Shown: positions 1 through 11,523 of the stretch, in pieces
How the letters are laid out: every line of letters starts with the position of its first letter
Numbering within the stretch: the stretch's first letter is position 1
NCBI GenBank assembly: GCA_015698045.1
Contig: BLAL01000229.1
Span: forward strand, 124,001 to 188,000
Length of the DNA stretch: 64,000 bases
Reading direction: 5' to 3'
DNA from: Rhizophagus clarus
Taxonomy: Eukaryota > Glomeromycota > Glomeromycetes > Glomerales > Glomeraceae
Made by a program: the position numbers and the translations under genes
Notes under the pieces: generated by a model
The model's input: the letters and a program-made list of their open reading frames with translations, nothing else
Database searches by the model: none
What the model was told of the DNA's origin: nothing

Positions 1-280
1 TGATAACGCTATAATATTTAGTTTATTGATATATTTTAATTAATTGATAGCGATATAATATCTAGTTTACTGATATATTTAACTGAAATATTGATTGATT
101 TATCTTAATTTAATTAATGTAGTTTACTGATTATTTTAAATAATTGATTATTGATACATTTTAATTAATTGAAAGCGATATAATATCAAGTTTATTTAAT
201 TTATTGATTTATTTTAATTAATATTGATAGCGATATAATTTAGAGTCTTATTAATTTAATCTATTGTTTATTTTAATCAG
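1..280. repeat. Degenerate AT-rich tandem repeat
   Basis: Three to four imperfect copies of a unit of roughly 50-60 bases. Each contains gatagcgatataat, then tagttta(c)tgat and ttttaattaatt. No coding signal is seen. A small exon-like stretch follows at about 281-306 and ends in a perfect GTAAGT donor. The repeat may therefore lie in an upstream intron or the 5' flank of the gene that follows. Confidence 0.7.
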
Positions 281-1665
281 ACGATAATGAAAATAGTTCA
301 GAAGACGTAAGTAATGGTTATATATAGAGCCTTTGTTTCTTGTTTAATCTTTAAATTATCAAATTATCAAATATTATAATGAGAAAATTTAAACCTTTAA
401 ATTTAATTCCTATTTCTCGTGATGGCTCTCATCCTCATATTAGATCTCAACGAAATAAATCTAGTTCCCATTCCCAATCTTGTCAATCTTGACATCAAAC
501 TCATATTAATCGATCTTGTAGTCACTCAAAATCTTGCTCAACGACTCGTCAACCTCGATCTCGCCCATCTCGATCCAAATCTCGTTATTATCATTCTGAA
601 TCCTAACAATCACGTTCCTGTTGCTCTCGCTCCTCTCATCGTTCCCAACGATCACATTCCCATCGCTCTCGCTCCCCTCATCATTCCCATCATTCTCGTT
701 CTCATCAATATCGATCTCGCTCCCCTCATTGTTTCCATCATTTTCATTCACATCAACATCAATCTTGATCTCGCTCTCATTCCTCTCATCGACATCAATC
801 ACGCTCTCAATCTCAACATAATCGAAACTACCAAAATGTCTTTAGAGGAAGATCAATTACAAAAAGTAATATTGTTTTATATTAGTGCTAATTAAATTTC
901 ATTTTACTTATACTATACCAATTTAACGTTATTGTTATAGGATCTTTAACCGATCTATCTTTAACAATTCCTTCTTCACCTCCAGCAAGCGGTAGTATTC
1001 CTTTTACGTTTCTTTACTTACTTGCACGTAAAATTTTTTATACTAAATGATTTATATTAAATACTGATTTATAATAGGTGCTAACAACAGAGAAGTCAGC
1101 GAATTAAGAAGCATGATTTCAAATCTTACCAAACGTGTAGAAGTGCTAACAGAAGAAAGAACGAGTGAAGGACCAAGAAATAGAAGCCTATCACCAGTTC
1201 TGTCTAGAGAGAATCGGCGTGCTCTTCCTCCAATAACTGATAAAAATTTCAAAAAAACCGTTCATGTAAATATATCTTTATTTTATTAAATATTTCTCTT
1301 TTGTATTGATCGTTAAAAAATGAGTGTTATATTAAATAGGATGAGGTAATCCATATTATAAACAACCTTGATTTGTTGATTCTTTTCGACACATCAAAGA
1401 CATTTAGTAAACAAAAAAAGTTGATAAATAAGAAACTTCTACCAGCTGTTAAAGCAGCGATGCCTCCTTCATTAGAGGTATACGATACAGAACTTTTAAA
1501 AGTAATAAAACAGCTACACAAATCACAGCGGGAGATTTGAAAATTAAAAAAGGAGGGCAAGATAGATAAACACAATAAACAGCAACATATATCGTCGAGG
1601 AGAGATCAGGTGTGAAATTCATTATTTAAAATGACAATGTATATAATTTATTAATTATTTTAATT

Positions 1666-3637
1666 CAATTCTATCTGGTCAAAACTCTTTCCGATGATCA
1701 CTCTGTCCAAATTTTTCAGCTAAAAAATTTTTGAGTTATTATCATCAGAAACAACTAATACACTAATAAACATGTTACAAACAAACAACTACGATGTTAG
1801 TGAAGAGTTTCTTAACAACCTCCGAGACAACTTTAGTATCTTCCTCCTGAAGAATATAGAACAGGAGAAGAGAGGCTTGCAGAAAATGTGGCCTAGGACA
1901 AGCTCTTGGGATATACAAAAGAACGTTCCTACCTGTCTGCGTGGAGAATTCGGATATTCCGCTGAAGAACAGCTAGAGTTATCAAAATATTGGGATGTTT
2001 GTCCTGTTCTAATAAGCTATATTCAGTCTTTGACGAATTTTATCTTGGAGAGAGCTTTACTGCACTCGTGGCAAATATTGGATAAGGCTTCCAAATTAAG
2101 GCAAGTAGAAAATCAAGATACACCAATTATAGACTCCAATGCAAACGCCCAGATGGATATAGAAATATCTAACTCAGAGGCGAACTAATCAACAACAACC
2201 ATGATGCTGATCACAAAAGAATCGAATGATGAAACAAGTTTTCAACCTGTATTGACTAAATCGCAAAAGAAGAAACAACGCAAAAAGGCTAAAGCGGAAT
2301 GGGAAGCTGCTAAAGCTCTCAAAAGTTCACACTCCTCTCTAGATCCTCTTGCCAAACAGTTTACTCCCTCCAAGTGAGATAAATCCACAGGTAACGAAAC
2401 ACTTAATCAGCTACCTGAAAAGAAAGCTAAGTCGTCTGACAAGCCAAATACAAGAAAGGTGGTCGAAAATGAAACGTCAATAGTGATTACTGGATATCAG
2501 CCTGCCCCTAATTCCCAGGCCTTCGTTTGTGATATTATAGTATACGACATCCCTGCTAAGTGGGACAACTTTACCATTATCAACGTGCTATCCGATTGGG
2601 AAAAGGTTATCTCTATGACTGTCAAGCGGCAGAAGAAGTACAAGACACTCCGTGTCAAGTTAGAGATATCACAATTGTTTAGAAATTATGAAAAACATTG
2701 GATGGCACCATTAATGGGTTTTTCAGTAAGATGGTTTCCAGCGTCATGGTCCCTTTAAGAATGAAAAGAAAGAGAAAGGTATCAAGCTGCAGTGTTAAAC
2801 CCCCCAGAGAGCATGACTTCAGCTACGCTGGTTCAAAAAGACAATGAAGCCTATCTTATATCCCATAACATTAATATGTTCAAAGAAGTGAAATTACCAG
2901 ATGGCAAGAGGAAAATTATTGGATATTTATCAAATTGGGACAACCTATATCAGTTAATAAATACTCCAAATGTTTGGAATGGCGAAACAGTTGATTGGAT
3001 CTGCTATACCTCTCCATCCCACAACCCTAGGAAGTCGACGAAGTCTTCTACTGATAAGAGCCATGGGAAGACTAAAGTACTAACGCTTCCTTCCCAAATG
3101 ACAGTGCCAAAACACGATCTATTAAGAAGGTTGTTACTGGTGCTAATAATATCCCCTTATGAAACAGAAGAGGTTCTGCCTCTCAACAACAATATTCATC
3201 CAGTACTAAAACTGGGCAAGACTCTCTGAAAGCTGATTATGATAACAAGAAATCTAAATCTAGGTCGAAAAGGTCCTCTGCTTCTAAAAAGATGATTATG
3301 GCTGAGATCACACAAATGAATGAAGTATTGGAAAGTTTATTAAAGAGAACGACCGCTTGAGGAATCTTGCGGTGTTTTGTTGCGATAATGACCAACCGAT
3401 TTGATAAATTTTAAATTTTTTAATACTAGGATAGATCCAAATTTTAATTTTTTTTTCATTATCCCTTATTTTTGTTATTATTAATATCTGGCAATTTGAT
3501 TGAACGGTGTTCTTAACTAAAAGCATATCTGCTTACTGATGTATTAGTTGCAATGTAACTTAACTACAATCATAAATAAAGTTTATGCGCTATCAATGCC
3601 TTTAAAAATAAAAATAAAAAAAAAAAAAAATATAAAA
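1666..3637 (+). mobile_element. LINE ORF1-only insertion with 15-bp target duplication and poly(A) tail
   Basis: The direct repeat ttaattattttaatt flanks the insertion exactly, at 1651-1665 and 3638-3652. The 3' end is an A-rich tail at about 3604-3637, with AATAAA at about 3575. These are target-primed reverse transcription hallmarks. The unit holds a 5' leader and ORF1 but no endonuclease or reverse transcriptase gene. It lies within intron 4 of the surrounding gene; the pre-insertion intron would be a normal length of about 70 bases. An ORF1-only mRNA copied in trans, or an internally deleted LINE, would explain it. Confidence 0.85.
1772..3360 (+). pseudogene. LINE ORF1 (RRM-like RNA-binding protein), decayed
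   Basis: One reading frame runs from ATG 1772, broken by stops at 2186-2188, 2375-2377, 2756-2758 and 2762-2764. The 1772-2188 part (138 aa) may instead be a separate leading ORF, with ORF1 starting at ATG 2201. A frame change near 3095-3100 leads to a natural-looking Ser/Lys-rich end at 3360. The middle has a Lys-rich segment (QKKKQRKKAKAEWEAAK), then the family block with IVYDIPAKWDNF, VRWFPASWSL and KIIGYLSNWD. I recognise this as the ORF1 nucleic-acid-binding module of fungal LINEs in Rhizophagus. No ORF2 follows. Confidence 0.75.
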
Positions 3638-4412
3638 TTAATTATTTTAATTTACTCTTTAATAGAAAATGACAAGAAGACGCAAAGGTCTCCAACATAT
3701 GATCTTCACGCAAGACAGCATTCTAGACGATTGTCGTCCTGAAAATATGACCAGGGAAGTATTTATTAAAGATTGCGAAAAAGCAGTAAATACCGCAGAA
3801 GTCCATTCGGATGAATGGTCTACTGAAGACGAAGTTCTGGCAAATGAAGAGCGTAATGATAACATAAGATCAGGAAGGTTGATAAGTACAAATTCTGTAA
3901 TTAAGATTCACAATAAGAAGTGGAGGTCTTCTAAAGTATGAAAAGTTGCGAAAGTTTAAAACATAAGCGTTTATGCTAATAGGTTATAAATTTATCATTA
4001 GGTTAAAAGAATCTTATTTCGAGTGGACGAGATCAGAGTAAGCATCGAAACCAGGTTAAGTCGCAAACGTTACCATCTAGATGATGTTGATAAAAAAAGC
4101 AGACTAATACAATACATGGCAAATTGGTGGATATCATTAAGGTGGATTGAACCAGAATCTGATGATGATGATGATGATGAGAATAATGACGGTGATAATA
4201 ACGATGATGACAATAATGGTAATGATGATAATAATGATGATGACAATAATGGTAATGGTGATAATAACGTTGATGGCAATAATGGTAATGCTGATAAAAA
4301 TAATGGAACTAATGAAGAACAAAATGATGATAATAATGGTAATTTAGATGTAGATGAGCAACAAGGTCCCTTTTACTTAGAAGTACTGGTCGATATCAAA
4401 AGACGTACATAA

Positions 4413-5317
4413 ATTTAAGTATTTGTTTCATCATTTAAAATCAACTGCTTGTATTTTGAGTGATTTAACTTTTGTTATTTATAAATTAACTTTCTAATAT
4501 CGTTTCTATCCTAATAATTTCTTTTTTAGAGCTCTGGTTATTTTATAGCCATTTATAAGTAACATGACGAGATAAATATGATTTTAATATATTTTATATA
4601 AACATTCTATACATAATAATAATATAATAATAAGAACAATATAGTAATATAATAATAATAATATGGACAATATAATAATAATATAATAATAATAAATATA
4701 TCATAAATTGCAGTATATATTATAAAATAATAGCATACATATTATATATCATACATATTAAATATTAAAAATAAATCAATTATCAAAAATGGAAAAATAA
4801 AATAAAACCGGACAATAATAGTAATTATAAATTATGAGAAAATCAATAATAGAAAGATCTGATATATAAATTGGCATAAACTATTTTTGAAATGTTTATA
4901 CCGAACTAAAAAATCAGACAATAATAGTAATTATGAATTATGAGAAAATCAGCGTTCTGATTTTGCAAGAATTGGCAATTATAATTTTAAAACAGTATTC
5001 TGATTTATGTCAATAAAAATAAAAGAATTTTCAATTGCTAACAATACGTGCCATAAAATCGGCAGCAAAATGCCATAAATAGGACAAATATAGCTATAAA
5101 CCGGCAGTCTGATTTTTAGCTATTGACATGTTTATTTTAAAATCGGAATGCCAATTTTCACAAAATCTGCCAAAATTGGCATTCCAATTTTTTGTTCATA
5201 AATAACGTATTTCCGATCACAAATAATTCGTGCCATAAAATCGGCTTTAAAAAATCACAAATCAGACAAATATATCCAAAAATCAGTTAAAAATCAGACT
5301 GCTGATTTTTGACAATT
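4413..5317. other. Gene-free AT-rich stretch with simple repeats and a hairpin
   Basis: No coding signal is seen. About 4608-4700 is an ATA/AAT microsatellite. From 4800 on, short words such as atcggca and ctgattttt recur in both orientations. One inverted repeat is near perfect: 5139-5158 pairs with 5172-5191 (19 of 20 bases) around a 13-base loop. Confidence 0.6.
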
Positions 5318-6098
5318 TTTTTTCATTCGACCTGTGTTTCATCTGACGACACTATAAAAAGTAAAAAAAAAGTTAATACTTAATTAATTAAAAAAAACAA
5401 CGAAACACCTCCTCCAACCCCTCCCTTACCTTAATTTCAAAAGTCCAGTCGTGCCTTTCATCTAGCAACACTACAAAAAATAAAAATAAAAAATAATTAA
5501 TTAATTAGTTAAAAAAAGACACCGAAAAACACTTCCCACCCTCCCTTATCTTAATTCCAAAAGTCCAGTCATGCTTTTCGTCTGGCAATACTACAAAAAT
5601 AAACTGATAAATGATTAAAAAAAAAGATTGAATATTCGGATTATCTGATTAGATCGGCAAGTCACATGACCCTGCCTTTATACCAAATAATTTGTTATAG
5701 CGTTAACGGCATTTTGTATTATAAAATCACAAAAAAAAACTCTGAAACTATTGGCACAGGCGTTTTTTATTCATAAAATTGCAAAAAGTGCCAGAACAAA
5801 TAGTTCTGGCATTTTTTATATATAAATTTGCAAAAAAAAATGCTGAACTATTGGTACTGGCATTTTTTACATATAAATTGTAAAAAATTGCCAAGCTTGA
5901 TTTGGCTCATGAGCCAGCTTGAGCTTTTCAAGCCAAGCCCACTGCCAGCTTGAGTTTATCAAGCCAAGCCTAATACCAGACTCAAGCTTTTTCAAGCTGG
6001 CTTGTGAGCCACCAAGCCAATTTAATCATGGCTTGGCTTGGCTCAGCTTGAAAAGCTTGAGCCAGCTTGCAAGCTGGCTCAACTCATGCGGAGCTTTA
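5318..6098 (-). mobile_element. Right-end fragment of a hAT element
   Basis: In order it holds about 2.5 copies of a mini-exon-type tandem repeat (minus orientation), the stretch gatcggcaagtcacatgacc ending in gcgttaac, and two or three hairpins containing ggcattttt. Then comes a block of AAGCTTGAGCC-like words (5890-6085) and finally the terminus ctcatgcggagcttta ending at 6098. That terminus equals the right end of the full hAT element at 16958. No matching left end (taaagctcc) or 8-bp duplicate is seen upstream, so this is a solitary end. Most of it (5340-6050) is also the inverted counterpart of 15127-16270. Confidence 0.65.
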
Positions 6099-6820
6099 GT
6101 TTCAATATTAAGTATAATTGAATTAAGAAGAATATTACTTCAATAAAAAAGATTAATAACATATTTATAGATAATATTAGCTTTTAAAAAACAAATTTAT
6201 TTATTATATATTATTTATCAAATGGAATGAAAATATTAAACACAAAAGTATCAAATTATTTATTTAACATTATAGTTATATATATAATCAGAAATGTGAA
6301 AAGCTGCTAATAATAATATCCATTTATAATATTTGTAAAATATTTAATGATAATTATAGTATAAAAGTTGCTAAAGGAATAAAAATTTATAATATTCAAC
6401 TTGATAGTAATAATCAGTTTATATTGTTTTTATAATATTAATCAAGAAATGAAGTTTAAATTAATATTTAAAATAAATTATATAAAAATTAAATCAAAAA
6501 TTATAGATAATTTAATTATTAAAAGAAATAATTAAATAGAAATAAAAAGATTAGTTTAATTTTTTATATAATACATAGATTTTATTGTAAACTTTAAATA
6601 TAAATTATCAAAAATCTTAGATTATAATATTTTTGAAAGTACATTTATTATTAAATATTTATTATTTATATTAAAATATAATTTTAAATATTAAGTATAA
6701 TTGGATTAAAAGAATATTACTTCAATAAAAAGGCTAATAATATATTTATAGATAATATTAACTTATAAAAAACAAATTTACTTATTATATATTACATCAA
6801 CAAATTTAATAAGGTGTAAT
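6099..6820. repeat. AT-rich stretch with a 110-bp direct duplication
   Basis: About 6106-6213 and 6689-6797 are direct repeats of each other. Both contain tattaagtataattg and acttcaataaaaa, with about 85-90% identity by eye. The first copy abuts the solitary hAT terminus. The sequence between them is about 80% A+T and shows no gene. Confidence 0.6.
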
Positions 6821-7395
6821 ATTACGAAACTTTATGCCTGCAAAATACTCTGTAAGTTTACAGGACTTTCAGAATATTACGTAGCATAATATTCCATAAT
6901 TCTATATGTAATAATACTGTAAGTTTACGCGTATACTCTGTAATATTACATTATTAAATTTCATATATTTACGATGTAATATTTTGAAACTTTTCTGAAT
7001 GTGTAATACTTTGTAATATTATGCCATTAAAATTCATATGTTTACGATGTAATATTTTGAAACTTTTTCAACTGTATAATACTCTGTAATATTATGTCAT
7101 TAAAATTCGTATATTTACGATGTAATATTTTGAAATTTTTCTGAACATGTAATACTTTATTATATTATATCATTAAAATTCGCATATTTATAATGTAATA
7201 TTTTAAAAATTTTCTGAATGTATATAATACTCTGTAATAGTATGTCATTAAATTTTGCATGTTTACGATGTAATATTTTGAAACTTTTCTGAACATGTAA
7301 TACTTTGTAATATTACGTCATTAAATTTCACATGTTTACGATGTAATATTTTAAAACATTTCTGAATATAATATTACACTGTAAAATTTTGTTAT
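6820..7395. repeat. Tandem array of a ~75-bp unit, about seven copies
   Basis: The unit contains acgatgtaatattttgaaac, then ctttgtaatatta and gtcattaaaatt. The words gtaatatta and gtaatattac form local palindromes. No ORF runs through it. It ends less than 300 bp upstream of the left flank of the hAT element. Confidence 0.75.
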
Positions 7396-7660
7396 TAGTG
7401 AAATATACACACATAACTAAACATATACAGAACAATATTTATTCATTAGATATTTTATAAATTTATGTAGTAAATATAATATATGTAATTTTATTTTAAT
7501 AAGTTTAAATCTAAAATTATAATAAAATTTCAATTTTTCAATCTTTCACTATTTTTCACTATACTTATTGTAAAGCTTTAGATTTTTTATGAATTCTGGA
7601 CGTTAAGTTGTAAGTTGTTGTCTTTTCATCTTTTTATCCTCTCTGGCTTCTTTTGCTCTC

Positions 7661-7668
7661 CTTATATA
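7661..7668. repeat. Left target-site duplication of the hAT element
   Basis: CTTATATA immediately precedes the TIR. Its partner CCTATATA is at 16959-16966. They differ by one transition. Confidence 0.7.
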
Positions 7669-7969
7669 TAAAGCTCCACATGAGCTAAAGATGCATGTCG
7701 TAAATAAAGAATTTTGACATATCGAAAATGTCGAAAAAAAATAAACAATTCGTCAATGCAAATCAAAATGGCAAAAAGCCAAAATAAATTCGTCAAGTCG
7801 AAATTGGCAAAATTGTCAAAATAATGATTGGCTACAGATCATCATTTTTTTGTGATGTAATGATGTGGCTGGCAAAATTGAATATAAATAAACATGTCAT
7901 AAAATCAAAAAAAAATATTTTTCTTCTTGATTTCACACGAAATATTATCAAGTATTTCATTGTTTGAAT

Positions 7970-10714
7970 ATGTTAAAAACACCTTCCGCTATTCTCAATT
8001 CAAAGATTCATGGAAAAAAAGCTTTTTTACCTGACGATGTTGAAAATTCAGTTTCAACAGCGCTTTCATATATTTGGACAGTAACAAATAAAAAAATTGA
8101 TTCGTGTGTTTTCAAACAAGATAAAGTGAGAATAATATTTAAGAAGAATAAAGGTCGTACGTATATTGACTTACAAGAGTTGTCATCAAGTTTTACATTC
8201 ATCAATAAGGTATAAGATTTCCTCGTTTTTGGACAACTTTATCCACTTTTTTCTTTTGGATAATTTTATCCACTTTTTTATCAGGTTTAGACAATTTTAT
8301 CTACTTTTTTATTAAGTTTGGTCACTTTTTACAGGTTTGGACAATTTTGTCCAATTTTTTTCGTTCTTGGTCATTCATTTCTATCCACTTTTTTTCATTT
8401 CTGGACAATTTTGTCCACTTTTTTTTTTATTTTTAAACAATTTTGTCCACTTTTTTTTTTATTTTGGACAATTTTGTCCACTTTTTTTTTATTTTTGGAT
8501 AATTTTGTCCACTTTTTTGTCAGGTTTGGTCACTTTTTTACGAGCAATTTTGTCCACTTTTTTTTGTTCTTGATCATTCATCTCTGATCTCTGTCCATTT
8601 TTTTTTTCATTTCTGGATAACTTTGTCCACTTTTTTATCAAGTTTGGTCACTTTTTTACAGGTTTAGACAATTTTGTCCACTTTTTTTCATTCTTGGTTA
8701 TTCATTTCTGTCCGCTTTTTTTTCATTTCTTGACAATTTTGTACACTTTTTTATTGGGTTTGATCACTTTTTTACAGGTTTGGACAATTTTGTTTTCGTT
8801 GTTGGTCATTCATTTCTGTCCACTTTTTTTTTCATTTCTGGACAACTTTGTCCTTTATTTTTAGACAATTTTGTCCATTTTTCCCTTGGTATTAGAACAA
8901 TTACATTTTTTCTGAATAAAATATTTTATTTTTTTAGGATAGCTTGACTGAACTCAAGAATTACAAGAATCTATATGAATTATACAAAAGTAAATATGAT
9001 TCAGTATTGAATAATAATGCTAAATTACAGGTAAATATAAGAATGATGTTTGGTTTTTAATTTATATATAAAATTTATATCTTACTTTTTTTATTACTTA
9101 ATTTCTGATAATAGAACAAATTGCAAAAGTACTCTAATCTTGAATTAGTAACGCCAGAAAATACGCATCCAGTTAGTGTTGGTACAGCTGATACTATAAT
9201 TTCAGATATGGATGAACTATTAAAACAATTGTTACAGTATTCAATACCTGAACATTTACCTGAATCCACAACATCAACTCCCTATTCAACATTATATCAT
9301 GAAATTAATGATTCAAAACTTGCCCGTGCTCTGAACTGTGATTTAGCTTTAAATCACCTCACAACTCTTGATACACCGTCAAAAATTTGGTCAAATCTAA
9401 ATAATCGTTGCATTGAAAAATTTGGCAGCCAAAATTGCATAAAAAATAATGCTACCATTTCAAATATAACATGGGCTAAAACAACATTGTCAGGTTACCG
9501 CAACTGGAACATGATGCAAAATTATTATGATGATATTGATAAGTGGATAGTAAAAATTAATAACTTTTGTAAATAAAATTTATCAAATAAAATTGTTTTT
9601 GATTACAAAATCTTATAATTATTCACATCTAAATTTTATAGGTTTTGTTGAAGATGAGGTTAATGATTCTCAGCCTATAAGTGAGGAATCAAGTAATCAT
9701 GAAAGTACCAAATTAAAATTACCTTCGCAAGCGCTACTAGCAAGTACCAAATTGAATCTACCTTCACAATCGTCACTAGCAGCTGATGAAAGTACCGAAG
9801 CTAATAAAAGTACCAAATTAAATCTACCTTTACAATCGCCACTGGCAGCTAATGAAAGTACCGAATCTAATGAAAGTACTAGATTGAATCTACCTCCATC
9901 AACAAAAGTACCAACAAAAAAGCTACCAGCAAAATTACAAGTAAAATCACCTACATTAAAATCAGTAGAAAAAGTACCAAATGTGGAAGTGACAGTATTA
10001 GTATAATCACTAACTTCAGAGACATTAATCTCAGAAGTAGCAGATGAATCTCGAGTAGTACATACATCAATATCAAAAGCATTAACAAAAAAACGTAAGC
10101 ATGAGTGTTTTGAAGTTTCAGTTTCTTCAGAAGAGGATAGTGAAAGTGATCATGATGATGATGATGATGATGAAGCTATTGTAAATGAAGAGTTAAATTC
10201 TACTCAGATGCTTTTGTTTAGTAAGGAAAGAAAACTATGTGAAATTTTGCTGGTAAATGATGAACATTTCATTGCCTCAGAAAAATCAAAAACTACTGAA
10301 ATATTTACTGCATTGGCCGAGTTATTAAAATTTGAAACAATTAAAGTAGTTGACAAGGAATCTGCTACTAAGAGAATAAATCAATGGAGGAATCAGGAAA
10401 CATATTGTGAAAAGCTGCTAATTGTGACTGAATCTTTTAACTTATTGCATTTGGCGTCATTGGTCCAAATTTATGATGATCTTACAAAGCTCAGTTCAGA
10501 ATTAGAAGTTAAAAATGTAAAATCTTGGGTTATTTCGTTCATGCGATCTATACTTAAAATTGGCAGAAAAGCCAAACAAAAAAGTAGGTTATTTAATGAA
10601 GGAATAATGGCTGCGCAACTTGCGCAAGCAGGTTGTCGCAAATGTGATTTTTTTACTACAAAAGAAAATTATGAAATATTTTTATCACAAATTCCTTCTT
10701 TACAAACTCGCTGA
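7970..10714 (+). pseudogene. Unrecognised four-exon gene of the hAT element (about 619 aa), one in-frame stop
   Basis: Exons 7970-8209, 8938-9030, 9115-9568 and 9642-10714 join in phase across GT-AG introns. The start is the ATG at 7970; the open frame reaches slightly further up with no other ATG. Intron 1 (728 nt) is filled with dyad repeats. Visible parts: an N-terminal globular stretch (AFLPDDVENSVSTAL), a likely coiled coil (KNYKNLYELYKSKYDSVLNN), and a Ser/Thr/Leu-rich region with three or four copies of STKLNLPSQS-like repeats. Then come a basic plus acidic segment (KKRKHE, then Ser/Glu/Asp) and a helical C-terminal domain ending FLSQIPSLQTR. TAA at 10004-10006 interrupts exon 4 and is one C-to-T change from CAA. 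It shares strand and dyad motifs with the transposase, so an accessory DNA-binding or regulatory protein is plausible, but I recognise no domain. Confidence 0.6.
8225..8890 (+). repeat. Dyad-repeat cluster 1 (GGACAATTTTGTCC type), inside an intron
   Basis: About 15 copies of GGACAATTTTGTCC or one- to three-base variants are set in T-rich spacers at irregular 30-65-base spacing. Exact copies lie near 8338, 8402 and 8465. The arms GGACAA/TTGTCC form a 6-bp dyad. Open frames across it are artefacts of T-rich repeats. It fills most of intron 1 of the gene at 7970-10714. Confidence 0.8.
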
Positions 10715-10945
10715 TCAATTACTTCAAGCATGTCAGTTGAACGTATATCAGAAATTATTGAGCAAAACAAAAGTGAGCATAATTATTTTAAAGCATAATT
10801 AAATTATAAAATGTAAATGTAAAGTTATATGCATTAGAATATAAAATGCAAATTGCAATATTTTTTTTATAGCAATTAAAATAGTTTTATTTTGACAAAT
10901 TTATCCAATAATATATATTATATGTATGCTATAATTTAGTAATTT
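10715..10945. other. 3' flank of the unrecognised hAT-element gene
   Basis: AT-rich sequence without coding signal. It separates the gene from the second dyad cluster. Confidence 0.5.
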
Positions 10946-11432
10946 TATTCAGAAAGTAGACAAAATTATCCAAAAAGACATTATGCTACTGATAAATTAA
11001 GTAATTTTATAATAAGATCAATTTTATAATAGGCGACGCATTTAGAATTAGTAGTACAAACGCGTAATAATTAGAGTGGACAAAATTGTCCAAAAAACCA
11101 TTATGCTATAATAAGATCGCATTTAGGATTAGTAGTACAAAACGCATAATAATTAGAGTGGACAAAATTGTCCAAAAAACCATTATGCTATAATAAGATC
11201 GCATTTAGGATTAGTAGTACAAAATGCGTAATAATTAGAGTGGACAAAATTGTCTAAAAAGCCATTATGCTATAATAAGATCGCGTTTAGAATTAGTAGT
11301 ACAAAACGCGTAATAATTAGAGTGGACAAAATTGTCCAAAAAGCCATTATGCTATAATAAGATCAATTTCATAGCGTTTATGATTAGTAGTACAAAACGC
11401 GTAATTAATAAGAGTAGACAAAATTGTCCAAA
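10946..11432 (-). repeat. Dyad-repeat cluster 2, inverted orientation, ~80-bp tandem unit
   Basis: Six copies of GGACAAAATTGTCC or close variants, the reverse complement of the cluster 1 and 3 motif. The unit is about 80 bp and also holds ccattatgctataataagat and ttagtagtacaaaacgc. It ends about 90 bp before the transposase start, so it may serve as transposase-binding sites or as promoter sequence. Confidence 0.8.
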
Positions 11433-11523
11433 AAAAAGTTTTTGAAAATGCACAAACTCTTTTTAATTTCTTTAATTTTTTTATTTCAGATATATATATT
11501 TTTTTTTTCTAGTCTCACATAAA

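Larger units (their letters stand above)
379..4412 (+). pseudogene. Six-exon Arg/Ser/His-rich protein gene with acidic tail, four in-frame stops
   Basis: Six exons join in phase: 379-865, 941-991, 1078-1265, 1340-1609, 3666-3935 and 4002-4412 (1677 nt, 559 codons including the stop). All introns are GT-AG; four are 66-86 nt, while intron 4 is 2056 nt because a LINE sits in it. The N-terminus is an SR-like run of Arg, Ser and His; exon 3 is charged and possibly coiled coil. Exon 4 holds a conserved-looking block (LLPAVKAAMPPSLEVYD), exon 5 begins MTRRRKGLQHMIF, and the C-terminus is a long Asp/Asn/Gly tract. In-frame stops lie at 490-492, 604-606, 766-768 and 1538-1540. Each is one C-to-T change from CGA or CAA, and Arg or Gln suits each context. 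I do not know the function; it looks like one copy of a repeated fungal family. A further 5' exon at 281-306 is possible. Confidence 0.7.

Noticed and set aside
419-895. 158-codon open frame rich in Leu/Ile/Asn
   Set aside because: It is a shadow of the Arg/Ser-rich frame of the six-exon gene; the minus-strand frame at 506-802 is likewise a shadow.
4070-4347. Met/Ile-rich and Ser/Leu-rich frames
   Set aside because: They arise from other frames of the GAT/AAT repeat encoding the Asp/Asn tail.
8318-8587. Phe-rich open frames
   Set aside because: They are by-products of the T-rich dyad repeat in intron 1.
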